A stretch of DNA of 40,689 bases from Parafrankia discariae (GTDB lineage Bacteria > Actinomycetota > Actinomycetes > Frankiales > Frankiaceae): contig NZ_KB891238.1 of NCBI RefSeq assembly GCF_000373365.1, forward strand, positions 1-40,689, in the 5' to 3' direction. The position numbers and the translations under genes were made by a program. The notes beneath the pieces are model-generated. The model worked only from the letters and a program-made list of their open reading frames with translations. It had not been told where the DNA came from and did no database searches. Positions 26,450 to 36,000 of this stretch are shown in pieces. How positions within the stretch are numbered: position 1 is the stretch's first letter; the number at the start of each line of letters is the position of its first letter.

Positions 26450-29400
26450 GTGGCCTTCCTCTCAGCCCAGGAGTCGAAGTGGTGGAGCGTCGCGGCGAGG
26501 GCGTCCACGTGGCCCCAACCCCGGTGGAACGTCTCGAAGATGTGCTCAACGGCCGCCCGGCCGAGGCCGTAGAGCAGCGCGACAACCGCGTCTAGTTCGG
26601 CGATGAGGTCGGCCTTTTCGCTGGCCGTACGTACGGACCCGACTAGTACACCGACCTCCCTAGCCCAGGCGGCGTAGCGGTGATCCACCGCCGCGAGCCG
26701 ACCCGCTATCTCGACGGCGCGGCGGCGCAACGGATCGTCGGCGGCGGGCCTCGGGATCGGCAGCGACGACATGATCCCCGCGGTGAAGTGCAACTCGACG
26801 TAGCGACGGGAGTACCAGTCCAGGATCCGGCTGGACAGGACACCCAGCAGGTAAGCCTCATCGGCCGCGGTCCCGGCACGGCGGAGGAGGTACGGGGCCG
26901 AGTGAACGGTGGTGGTCCCACCGGGCACGAGCGCGACGATTGCCGTCCGAGAGTCCACGGCTCGGGCGGTGTCCCGGAAGACTATGCGCGGGTGTTTGGC
27001 CGGCAGAGTCTCGGGGTCCGCGGCCCAGGCGGTGGGCATCCCGAACATGGCGCTATCGGACTTCCTGACCTGCTTCCGGCGCCGTGGTTGCAAGTAGGCA
27101 TAGACGTCGGTGGACTTCGCATACGCGTACGGCAGACCGAAGTAGGGATCCCACAGGTGGAACGACCGCACGGTCAGCACTGGCATGTCACCGCGCGGGT
27201 GGTCCAGGTCGAAGTCGAACAGCTCCTTGTTGCCGGTCGAGTGAAGCTCGCGGAGCGGCACGAAGTGCCAGTCGCCCGGAGTGTCGAGCCGTGGGTGGGA
27301 GCGCAGCGTGAGGAAGACATCGAGGCTGGCCGGCGTCGGCAGCACTGGGAACGCGGCGTCCTCGGACCAGGACGCGAAGGCACCGGCCTCGATGACATGC
27401 CCGGTCCGGTGAGCAGCACCGTCGAACTCGGTCAGCGAGAAGAATGGGCCACGCAGCTCCACGGTACGAGGATGGGCTCGGCCCTTTACCAGCGTCGTAA
27501 GCCCGATTGTGTACTGCGGGTGCACCTCGTCGAATACCCACCGGCGGCTGTTGACCAGCATCGTGACGGTCGCAAAAGCGCCGTTCTCAAGGACTGTGTG
27601 CCTGAATTTGGTGCCACCTTTGCCGCCGAGGATCGTACGCGGCAGGACGACGCCGACCCGTCCGCCGGGCCGCAGTACCTGCCAGAACCGCCAAGCGAAG
27701 GCAAGTGACAGTTCGGTGTCGGTCGCGGCCCGCAACCCGGGGAACGGCCCCTTTGCTAGCAGATCCTTCAGGTCCTGCACGGCCGTGACCTCGGTCTCGT
27801 ACTCGGCCCGGAGATCCGGCCGCTCGCGCCGGTACTTGGCGATCGCGGCGTCTCGCTGCTTCTGCGGCATCGAAGCGAGGCCGGGGAACCGAAGGCCCCA
27901 CCACTGGTCCTGCTCGACCTTGACCTTCTCCCACGGCGGGTTGCCGATCAGCACGTCGAACCCCGGCCGCTCCCGCAGGAACACCTCCGGGAAGCGCAGC
28001 GGGAAATGCGCGACCCCGAGCCTCGCTACCGCGTCGCGGACCTGGTCGGTGTGGCCCATCTCGATCGCCTGCTCCGGCGTTACCAGGGACACTCCAATTC
28101 CCAGCCGGACTGCGATCATCGTGTCGAACAGAGCCTGGGCGTCGGCCGCCGCCTCCAGCGCCGCGGTGTAAGCGAGCGCGGCCTCTTGGACCTCCTTCTT
28201 GGTGGCCTCCAATGTCCGTGCGACCCGCGCCAGCTGCTTGCTTGCCTCACCTAGCGTCTCCCGGATCGCGTCCTCATAGAAACTTCTGACTCCCACCCCC
28301 TCGGCGCTCGGGTCGAGCGTGGTGACCACTTCGTCGATCGTGCCGATGCCCGTGAGGCTGTTGCCAACAATCAGCCCGTGGTCGAGCGACGACATCGGCA
28401 GTCCGGGAACGAAGGTGTGGATCCAGACGGCCAGCCTGGCGAGCTCGACTGCCATCAGGTTCAAGTCCAGGCCGTAGATGCAACGCCTGGCGATCTGCCG
28501 CCGTAGCAATGACGACGTCTCAACTTCGACCCCCTCGCCCGAGGTTCCCAGCGCGTCACGGGCTGCCTGCGCCAACCGCGCAAGCTCATCTCCAACCGCG
28601 GCGATCGGTCTTTCGCCGAGGAAGGCAGTGAACCGCGTTTCGATCCGGTCGATGGCCGCGATCAGGAAATGGCCCGATCCCATCGCCAGGTCCGCGACCC
28701 GGAAGTCGAAGAAACTCTCGCCGGCCGCCGCGTCGTCGCCGACGTCCAGGAGCGTCCTGACTCGGTGGAGGTGCTCCTTGATCGCAGGTTCGAGGGCGGT
28801 GTCTAGCAGATGCTCGACTGCGAACGACTTGGTGAAGTAGGAACCCGTGGCCTTGCGTTTTCCCGAACGGTTGTGGGAGTAGACCTCGCCGACCTTGACC
28901 TTTATGAGATCCCGTTCACCGGCTGGGACATAGCTTCCCTCGCTGTTGATCGTGAGCGGCGACGACGCGATCGACAGCGATGACTCAAGCAAACCCTCGT
29001 AGAGGGTACCGAACTCGCGGACAGACAGGGACCGGAAGTCAACCGGGCCTTGCGTACCGTCCGGTCCGGCATCGACGAGTAGGGCACGTAGGACGGGGCC
29101 GAACTCGGCGTCGGTCAGCTGCGTCCTGCGCAGCGCGGCACCGGACGGGCTGGTACGCGGATCGTGGGTGAACAGACCGCCGTTGTACGCCGGGACGTCC
29201 CAGCCGGTGTTGCCGCTGTCGACGGCTTTCCAGACGGCCTGCATGTCGTCCCAGAGCGAGGTCGCCTCGCGGTCGAAGACCAGCTTGGGCTCGTCGGCGA
29301 ACATCCTCGCGAACGTCTTGAGAGCGTGCCGGTCGTAGCTACGGTTCCGGCTGTACGGAAGCAGCGCCCGGTCCTCGGCGTATGCGACGAACAGCAGCCG

Positions 29401-30615
29401 GAACAGGACCATCAGGGTGCGGTGGTAGGCCTCCTGAAGGTCAGCCTCGCTGGTTGCGCGCATCTGCCGGGCGATCGCGACGGCGAGGCCGGGCACGACC
29501 TCCGTGTAGACCCGCTCGCGTAGGCGACTACCGAGATCAGCGGCGAAGTTCGCTGAGTCGCGGAGGATCTCGATGACGGAGCCCTCGGGAGCGAGCGCTG
29601 TCGGCGAGAACAGCAGGTACAGGAAGGCGGCATGCTCGGCAGAAAGCACGTCCAGATCGAGCTCGGTGAAGGTCTCACCCTGACTCTTGCGTCCGACGCC
29701 GATGGTCGGGTTGACCGGGTGCAGCCGGATCTGGCTGCCACGCAGCACGATGACCCAGGGCAGGTTCTCCCGTGCAGCCACCGAGATCGCGTGTGACACC
29801 GGTGAGACCGCGCCGAATCGCAGCGACGGCCGGTCGAACGTCTCCCCAGCTTCAAGAAGCACCGCGATCGCCCGCGACGTCCCCTGGTGCGTTAACAGCG
29901 TCGCGGTGGAACCGCGCTCTGTGGTGCCGTAGCCCAACGCGCGGATCAGCGTCATACCCCGCAGGCCGAGCAGCGGCCGGGCCGCCTGACCAGCCTCAGC
30001 CCACGCCTTGCCCGCCGGGACACCATTGCGGAGTTGGTGCTCTGCAAACAGGCCACGGTTGTCCAGCCCTGAAATTCCCTGCCCGTTACTGATCGCGGCC
30101 AGCAGCCGCTCGAGCTTGCGCTGGCCGTCGTGCCGGTTGGGCTCCCGCAGCGCTGTCGCACACACCCGGTCGAGTTGGCCAGGGTCCAGTGACATGAGCG
30201 GGTTCTCGACGATCCCGCAGGTGGCCGCCTTCGTCGCGGTGCCCTCATCGTAGAGCGCAACCAGTAGGACCGGTGACGCCCGGCTGCCCTGCCGCAGCTT
30301 CCACAGCAGGCGCAGGTCTGGAATCCTCGGCGGACCCGCAGGGCTGACCGCGACCGCTACCTCAAGCGCCGCGTCACCGTTTCCGAACAGGAACCGCTTG
30401 GTGACGAGCTCGCGCGGTGCGCCGGCCGGCGCGGCCCACTCCCGCTCCTCGGCATCGGCGTCTTCCAGGAACCGTTCCACCGCGTCTGCGAGCACGCCCC
30501 GCGCCCCATCTCTCTGAGGCGGGATCGCCTGTCGCGCCCACCAGGCGCCGCTCCCCCGACCAGCCCCACCCGCGTCAATAGCGGAGGCAAGCTCGCGCCG
30601 ACAGCAGGATCTCAA
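26446..30615 (-). CDS. Eco57I-type adenine DNA methylase, large (PglX/DrmMI-like size)
   Basis: A 1389-residue N6-adenine methyltransferase. The SAM motif is VADLAMGSGHFLIAAIDRIE and the catalytic motif IV is FDVLIGNPPWEK (NPPW). Around them are the DLNLMAVELARLAVWIHTF and GLIVGNSLTG strings of the Eco57I/PglX group. A long N-terminal part (about 600 residues, with FRLLFVAYAEDRALLPY) and a C-terminal target-recognition region (LLRRAGTAADEAYLLGVLSSRILDW) complete it. The listed start is TTG with no ribosome site; GTG at 30495 (VLADAVERFL) is an alternative. It overlaps the PLD-SNF2 gene by four bases. It should methylate host DNA at a specific site so the helicase partner attacks unmodified DNA. 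No separate endonuclease is seen. Confidence 0.9.
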   Translation of the reverse strand: MRSCCRRELASAIDAGGAGRGSGAWWARQAIPPQRDGARGVLADAVERFLEDADAEEREWAAPAGAPRELVTKRFLFGNGDAALEVAVAVSPAGPPRIPDLRLLWKLRQGSRASPVLLVALYDEGTATKAATCGIVENPLMSLDPGQLDRVCATALREPNRHDGQRKLERLLAAISNGQGISGLDNRGLFAEHQLRNGVPAGKAWAEAGQAARPLLGLRGMTLIRALGYGTTERGSTATLLTHQGTSRAIAVLLEAGETFDRPSLRFGAVSPVSHAISVAARENLPWVIVLRGSQIRLHPVNPTIGVGRKSQGETFTELDLDVLSAEHAAFLYLLFSPTALAPEGSVIEILRDSANFAADLGSRLRERVYTEVVPGLAVAIARQMRATSEADLQEAYHRTLMVLFRLLFVAYAEDRALLPYSRNRSYDRHALKTFARMFADEPKLVFDREATSLWDDMQAVWKAVDSGNTGWDVPAYNGGLFTHDPRTSPSGAALRRTQLTDAEFGPVLRALLVDAGPDGTQGPVDFRSLSVREFGTLYEGLLESSLSIASSPLTINSEGSYVPAGERDLIKVKVGEVYSHNRSGKRKATGSYFTKSFAVEHLLDTALEPAIKEHLHRVRTLLDVGDDAAAGESFFDFRVADLAMGSGHFLIAAIDRIETRFTAFLGERPIAAVGDELARLAQAARDALGTSGEGVEVETSSLLRRQIARRCIYGLDLNLMAVELARLAVWIHTFVPGLPMSSLDHGLIVGNSLTGIGTIDEVVTTLDPSAEGVGVRSFYEDAIRETLGEASKQLARVARTLEATKKEVQEAALAYTAALEAAADAQALFDTMIAVRLGIGVSLVTPEQAIEMGHTDQVRDAVARLGVAHFPLRFPEVFLRERPGFDVLIGNPPWEKVKVEQDQWWGLRFPGLASMPQKQRDAAIAKYRRERPDLRAEYETEVTAVQDLKDLLAKGPFPGLRAATDTELSLAFAWRFWQVLRPGGRVGVVLPRTILGGKGGTKFRHTVLENGAFATVTMLVNSRRWVFDEVHPQYTIGLTTLVKGRAHPRTVELRGPFFSLTEFDGAAHRTGHVIEAGAFASWSEDAAFPVLPTPASLDVFLTLRSHPRLDTPGDWHFVPLRELHSTGNKELFDFDLDHPRGDMPVLTVRSFHLWDPYFGLPYAYAKSTDVYAYLQPRRRKQVRKSDSAMFGMPTAWAADPETLPAKHPRIVFRDTARAVDSRTAIVALVPGGTTTVHSAPYLLRRAGTAADEAYLLGVLSSRILDWYSRRYVELHFTAGIMSSLPIPRPAADDPLRRRAVEIAGRLAAVDHRYAAWAREVGVLVGSVRTASEKADLIAELDAVVALLYGLGRAAVEHIFETFHRGWGHVDALAATLHHFDSWAERKAT

Positions 30616-30713
30616 AATACCGCGACCCAGACATCAGGATCACCACACTTGACTCAAGGCCCAACAAAAAGCTGATCGCGAGTGAACTGCTGCGCGCATC
30701 GGCCACTCTTCGG

Positions 30714-30767
30714 AAGATTGATGGCGCGACAGCCGACGAGACGGTCCGGTTCGGGCTGGACGGCGGG
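30714..30767 (+). pseudogene. Fragment of an lsr2 gene
   Basis: One frame reads KIDGATADETVRFGLDGG, 16 codons of which match the N-terminal signature of the intact Lsr2 in this window (DDLSGETADETVRFGLDGA). Nothing before or after aligns. It sits in the 257-base gap between the divergent methylase and sce7726 genes. It marks former recombination or gene loss at the island's centre. Confidence 0.6.
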
Positions 30768-30872
30768 ACTGTGTCGCCAACGTGCGGACGCATGACGGTC
30801 CGTTGTTGGAGAGATGCGCCAGCCGGTGCCAGAGTAGGTCGCCGTGGGTGAAGATGCGATCACAGGGGTGGC

Positions 30873-31436
30873 GTGGTGCTGCGGGATGCTGATGTCCGAA
30901 GAGTCCTTCTGGGTGGTCTCGCTCCTCACCTCGACGCGGACACCCTCGTGGTCGACGAGCTCGACTTGTGCGGACTGACCCGGGTAGATGTCGCGGTCAT
31001 CAACGGCCATCTGTCTGGCTTCGAGATCAAGGGCTCCACGGACACACTGCGTCGACTGCCCGGCCAGGTCGCCGTCTACTCCCAAGTGCTCGACTTCGCT
31101 GAGCTGGTCGTGGCCGAGAACCACTACGAGCGCGCCCTGGATCTCCTTCCGGCCTGGTGGGGCGTCCGCATCGCCTCCGGAATCGAGCAAGTACGTCTCG
31201 ACAGCGCGCGTCCACCTCAACCGAACGACACGGTCGATCCGGGAGCGCTCGTACAGCTGCTGTGGCGGGACGAGGCTCTCGCCGAGCTCGCGGTGCGCGG
31301 CCTGGATCGCGGGGTCCGGTCCAAGCCACGGTGGATCATCTGGGAGCGTCTCGCCGCCGAGGTCCCTCTCGAGGAGCTGAAGACCGCGGTGCGCACCCGG
31401 CTCAAGGGCCGAACAGGCTGGCGAGCTGCTCGCTGA
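30873..31436 (+). CDS. sce7726-family protein, PD-(D/E)XK-like
   Basis: A 187-residue member of the sce7726 family. The N-terminus VLRDADVRRVLLGGL is the family's 'RDxDVR' opening. The core VDELDLCGLTRVDVAVINGH followed by LSGFEIKGSTDTLRRLPGQ carries an Asp ... Glu-x-Lys pattern like PD-(D/E)XK nucleases, then a Gln and an 'AVYSQVLDFAELVV' strand. GTG 30873 has AGGGGTGG upstream. Its 3' end overlaps by 35 bases the 3' end of a convergent beta-family (sce7725-like) gene; in other bacteria sce7725 and sce7726 are neighbours. A role in defence is suspected from such context only. Confidence 0.85.
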   Translation: MVLRDADVRRVLLGGLAPHLDADTLVVDELDLCGLTRVDVAVINGHLSGFEIKGSTDTLRRLPGQVAVYSQVLDFAELVVAENHYERALDLLPAWWGVRIASGIEQVRLDSARPPQPNDTVDPGALVQLLWRDEALAELAVRGLDRGVRSKPRWIIWERLAAEVPLEELKTAVRTRLKGRTGWRAAR

Positions 31437-32490
31437 CCGTCGTCAGGTGGTGCAGGGTTCCGTACCGGCGCCAGGTCTTCCCGTTCCCGCCCTTCGCGCC
31501 CTTGGCTACCCCCTCGATCCAAAGGTCGGCAGGACAATGCTCCCGCCCGGCGAAGTGGGGCGAGGTATGAAGCAGGTCAGCCACCGGGTTCATCGCGGCC
31601 CCGCCTATGCCCTCTCTGTTACGACCCCGGAACAACGCGGCACTCCGGCCGATGATCCAATGACCTTCACTCGTGTAGCGCAGTGAGGCCTTCTGGGGAG
31701 CCCATGGCGGAGGTGGGTCGGCGTCCGCATCCGGGTTGGCAACGGCATAGTCGCCGAACGCTGGAGGCAGGTCAGGCAAGCTCGCCACGAGTTCGCGGTA
31801 GGCAGCCCACTCCGTCCGTTCGATGAGAGAGAGGCCGTCGGGTGCCCCAGACAGGCTCGCGGGGAAGGCGGTACCCGCAACCGTGGCACTGCGCCAGCTG
31901 TGGGGAAACGGAAGGTCAAGCAGCTCGGACCTGAACGCAGCCGATTGTTGGCCAGGGCCACCCTGGGGGTGTGTGCCCAGGTCCAAGACGAGGTCGACCT
32001 CGCCAGGTGGGACCCGCAGAAGCGCCAAGAGCTCCGTCAGTCTGGCCCCGCCGTCGATGGAGGGCCACTCGTCGGGGGGCAGTCGGAGGCAGACGCCCAG
32101 CCCGTGTCGGTGGTGCAGCTCGGCGACGGCCGCGTTGTAGAGACCGGGTCGTTTCAGGGACGTCGTGGGGATGGGGGCAAGGCCGAACTGCGCGAGGTCG
32201 TCGACAAAGGCCTCAAGTGGGTGGCTGCCGGCACCCGACTGTTCGTCCTGGAAGTACCGGAGATCGATGAACGCCGGCCCGGTCCAACTGTCAGCGATGC
32301 CCTGGACCAGGCCATCGAGGTGCTTGCCGACAGTCGTCGTCGGTTCCTTCGTCTTGAACTCTGTCGGCACCGGCGGGGCCACCAGCATGGGGAACATCCC
32401 CGAGCGTGTCTGGGAGGACACCTCCTGGAGAGCTGCCCGTTCGCCACTTCTTGCCAGCAGGATCGGCACATAGCGCAGGCCACCAGTCAC
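31402..32490 (-). CDS. Beta-family (T4 beta protein / sce7725-like) protein
   Basis: A 362-residue protein of the beta family (PF14350), first described from a T4 phage protein and common beside sce7726. The opening LRYVPILLARSGERAALQEV is the family signature. A repeating beta-alpha pattern (FIDLRYFQ, LGVCLRLPPDEW, EVDLVLDLGTHP) suggests a TIM-barrel-like fold. The C-terminus WRRYGTLHHLTTVSEQL is also typical. GTG 32490 was preferred to GTG 32508 because GGGAG lies seven bases before it. Biochemical function is unknown. Pairing with the nuclease-like sce7726 suggests a two-part system. Confidence 0.82.
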   Translation of the reverse strand: MTGGLRYVPILLARSGERAALQEVSSQTRSGMFPMLVAPPVPTEFKTKEPTTTVGKHLDGLVQGIADSWTGPAFIDLRYFQDEQSGAGSHPLEAFVDDLAQFGLAPIPTTSLKRPGLYNAAVAELHHRHGLGVCLRLPPDEWPSIDGGARLTELLALLRVPPGEVDLVLDLGTHPQGGPGQQSAAFRSELLDLPFPHSWRSATVAGTAFPASLSGAPDGLSLIERTEWAAYRELVASLPDLPPAFGDYAVANPDADADPPPPWAPQKASLRYTSEGHWIIGRSAALFRGRNREGIGGAAMNPVADLLHTSPHFAGREHCPADLWIEGVAKGAKGGNGKTWRRYGTLHHLTTVSEQLASLFGP

Positions 32491-32812
32491 CAGGAGATCT
32501 CCCGTCACGTTCAGGGATCAGGATCACTCAACCGGTAACACCATCTCATACCTTCAGCGACAGGACTGCCACTTTATGGCACTTGGGTAGCAGTTTGCTC
32601 TACGACACGGGCCAGCATGTTACTGCTGGTGGGCGAGTCTTCCCCACGCTCGCCGGGGTGATCCGGCACCCTACCGGGCCCACCCGAATAACCTGGAGTC
32701 TTCTCGCGCTCGCGGAGGGTAATCCAAAGCCGGAGAGGCAGGATCTCAGAACGGCGCCTGGAGACACCGGACGACTGGTAATAGCGTCTTTCGTGGTCGG
32801 CCTGGTGCGGAA
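32491..32812. other. Intergenic region between the beta gene and the CHAT module
   Basis: About 320 bases with no recognisable gene. It should carry the promoter of the beta gene on the minus strand and perhaps that of the CHAT operon on the plus strand. I see no clear hexamers or strong hairpin. Confidence 0.35.
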
Positions 32813-32908
32813 GGTAGGATGATCGTGCCGTAGGGGCACATGTGGACTGGGGGGTCCGATGCCGGCGACCTATTAGCTCGCCTGGTGGAACCTGGAGAAC
32901 CTCTTCGA
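32813..32908 (+). repeat. Direct repeat copy 1: truncated 5' end of the EEP nuclease gene
   Basis: These 96 bases match 37834-37929 at 90 positions without gaps. In the intact copy they comprise the leader and first 16 codons of the endonuclease/exonuclease/phosphatase gene. Here codon 6 is TAG instead of TAC and similarity stops abruptly after CTCTTCGA. This is therefore a dead partial copy just before the CHAT gene. The conserved leader TGGACTGGGGGGTCCGATG may still provide a ribosome site or transcript start. Confidence 0.85.
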
Positions 32909-33007
32909 GAGAAACGTATGGTGACACCGCAGTACGTATCGCGTCCTCCGCGTGAGCGGGGGCGTGTCGTCGATGGTGATGAGTACGTTGACGCCGGGGG
33001 CCGGGGA

Positions 33008-36000
33008 ATGCGGATGCTGAAACGGAGGCGCCTGCTCGCGAAGGTGCGGGCACGGGTGAAACAGTTCGACGGTGACCGGAATCCGGCCACGGTACTGGCT
33101 GCCGAGGCGGTCGCCGAGGTAACCGCCCTGCTGGAGTCGGTTCCGGACCCGGCCGCCGACCTTCAAGTCGCCCACGCGGCCGGGTGGCTGTACTGGTTCC
33201 GTTACCTCGTCCTCGACCGCAGCGACGACGACTACGAGCAGGATCTTGCCGCGGCGTTGGCTTTGTTCGTTCCGGTGTATCAGGCACATCCGGGCTCCGT
33301 GCCCCACCGGGTCCGCACCCGCTTCGACAGAGGTCCGCTCACCTCTGCCGGCGACTCGGAGGCGTTGGCAAGCCGTGGTATCAGGCTTCTGGAGGAAACG
33401 CTGCGGTCCGGTGACCGTGCCGTATTGGACACATCCATCGGGCTGCTCCGGCAGGCAGTGGCCGCCACCGCGCCCGACCACCCCAACGTGGCCGCGATGC
33501 TGTCCAGCCTCAGTAGCGCGTTAGTGACCCGGTTCGACAGCACCGAAGACCAGGCGGACCTGGACGCAGCGGTCGACGCCGGCCGGCAGGCAGCGGCCGG
33601 CGCTCCTGCCGGCCACCCCGACCGGGCTGCAATGGTGTGGAACCTCAGCATCGTTCTGCAGACCCGGTTCGAGCGACTTGGGGACCAGGCGGACCTCGAC
33701 GAAGCGGTCGACACCAGCCGGCAGGCAGTGGCCGCCACCCCACCCGACGACCCCGACCGAGCTGCGAGAGTGTCGCACCTCAGTAGCGTCCTGCGGACCC
33801 GGTTCGAGTTCTCCGGGGACCAAGCGGACCTCGACGCAGCGGTCGACACCAGCTGGCAGGCAGTGGCCGCTACCTCATCCGACGACCCCGACCGAGCTGC
33901 GAGAGTGTCGCACCTCAGCATCGTTCTGCAGACCCGGTTCGAGCGACTTGGGGACCAGGCGGACCTCGACGAAGCGGTCGACACCAGCCGGCAGGCAGTG
34001 GCCGCCACCCCACCCGACGACCCCGACCGGCCCGGGGTGGTGTCGAACCTCGGTTACGTCCTGCGGACCCGGTTCGAGCGATTTGAAAACCAGGCGGACC
34101 TCGACGAGGCGGTCGACACCAGCCGGCAGGCAGTGGCCGCCGCCCCACCCGACCACCCTGGCCGGGCCGCGATGCTCTCCAACCTCAGCGCCGCCTTGGG
34201 GACCCAGTACCGCCGCTCTGGGGAGCAGGCGGACCTGGACGCAGCGGTCGACACCGGCCGGCAGGCAGTGGCCGCCACACCATCCGACCACGCCGGCCTC
34301 GTCCTAAACCTCTCCAACCTCGGTCTCGCCCTGCGTATCCGGTTCGAGCGACTTGAGGAGCAGGCGGACCTCGACGAAGCTGTCGACACCGGCCGGCAGG
34401 CGGTGGCCGCCACCCCACCCGACCATGCCAGTCTCGCTACTACCCTCTCTAACCTCGGTAACGCCCTTCAGCTTCGGTTCGAGCGCTTCGGAGAGCAGGC
34501 GGACCTCGACGAAGCTGTCGACACCGGCCGGGAGGCGGCATCGGTGGAGGCGGCGTCGCCTCGGGTACGGGCAACGGCCGCACGCAACTGGGGGCGCGTC
34601 GCCGCGGCGAACGGGCGGTGGCTGGAGGCCGTGGACGGTTTCACGGCGGCAATCACGCTGCTGGACCGGGTCGCGCCGCGCAGCCTCGCCCGCGGCGACC
34701 AGGAACATCTACTCGACGATCTAGGCGGTCTGGGGTCGGATGCGGCGGCGTGCTGTGTGCACGCCGGGCTGACACACCGTGCGGTGGAACTGTTCGAACA
34801 GGGCCGCGGGGTACTGCTGGGCCAGGCGTTGGACAGCCGCACCGACCTGAGCGCACTCACCGAGCTGCACCCCGATCTGGCCGGTCGGTTCAGCGCCCGA
34901 CGCGACGAACTCGACAGCGCTGATGACCGGAGCCGACCGCTGACAATGACAGGTACCGACGGGCCCGCCCTCCCTACTCGGGCCGACCTGGCCCGCGAGA
35001 CGGCGCGGCGGCGGCGGGCCGCCACAGCGTTCAACCGGGCAGTCGCCGAGATCCGGAAGTTGCCCGGGTTCAACGGTTTCCTCCAGCCGCCTCAGGCACG
35101 TGAGCTCACAGCGGCGGCCAGCGGCGGCCCGGTTGTCATCGTCAATGTCTCCCGTTTCGGCTCGCACGCCCTGATCCTGACCAGTGGCGGTGTTCTGGAA
35201 CCGGTGCCGCTCACCGCGCTCACACCGGAGGTGGTGTACGAGCGGGTACTCGGTTTCCTTCTCGCGCTCGACGAGGTGTCCTCACCGTTTGCTCGTGCCA
35301 GCAGCCGGCTCGCGGCGGAACAGTGGATCACGGACACGTTGGGCTGGCTGTGGGACGCGGTCGCCAGTCCGGTCTTCGGCCGTCTGGGGATCACTGCCCC
35401 GCCCGAGAAGGATGAGCCGTGGCCGCGAGTGTGGTGGTGTGTGTCGGGGTTGCTGTCGTTCCTGCCGTTGCACGCCGCCGGCCGTCATGACACCCGCTAC
35501 GACGCCGCCCCCGCCACCGTGATCGACCGAGTGGTGTCCTCCTACACCCCGACCGTCCGGGCGTTGAGCCACGCTCGACGCGACAACCCACACAGCACCA
35601 GCGGCCGTGATGATGAGGGCATGCCTGCCGGGGGTCGCGTGGTGGCGGTGGCGATGCCCCACACCCCCGGCGAGTCCGACCTACCAGGGGCGGCAGCCGA
35701 GGTCGCCGGGTTGCAGCGGCGTCTTCCCGGCCAGGTCAGCGTGCTGACGGGGCCTGCGGCCACCCGGGGGGCGGTGCTTGCGGCGTTGCCGGGTGCGCGG
35801 TGGGCGCATTTCGCCTGCCACGGCGCGGCCAACCCGGCCGACCCGTCCGCCAGCCATCTCCTTCTGGCTGACCATCAGCAGCGGACATTAACCGTGGTCG
35901 ACGTCGCCCGGCTACATCTGGACGGTGCCGAGCTGGCATTCCTGTCCGCCTGCGAAACAGCCCGCCCAGGTGGCCGGCTGACCGACGAGGCGATCCACCT

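Noticed and set aside
26680-27708. 342-codon plus-strand open frame
   Set aside because: Antisense shadow of the Eco57I-type methylase, which carries the NPPW and SAM motifs.
23018-30615. Complete DISARM or BREX system
   Set aside because: Required core genes (DrmA/DrmB or PglZ/BrxC) are absent from the window; only a methylase and a PLD-SNF2 helicase are present.
33280-34413. Several minus-strand frames over the repeat array
   Set aside because: They are antisense readings of the 135-bp repeats and look regular only because the DNA is periodic.
33419-34498. CRISPR array
   Set aside because: The 135-bp units are coding, with no short identical repeats and unique spacers, and lie in the frame of the CHAT protein.
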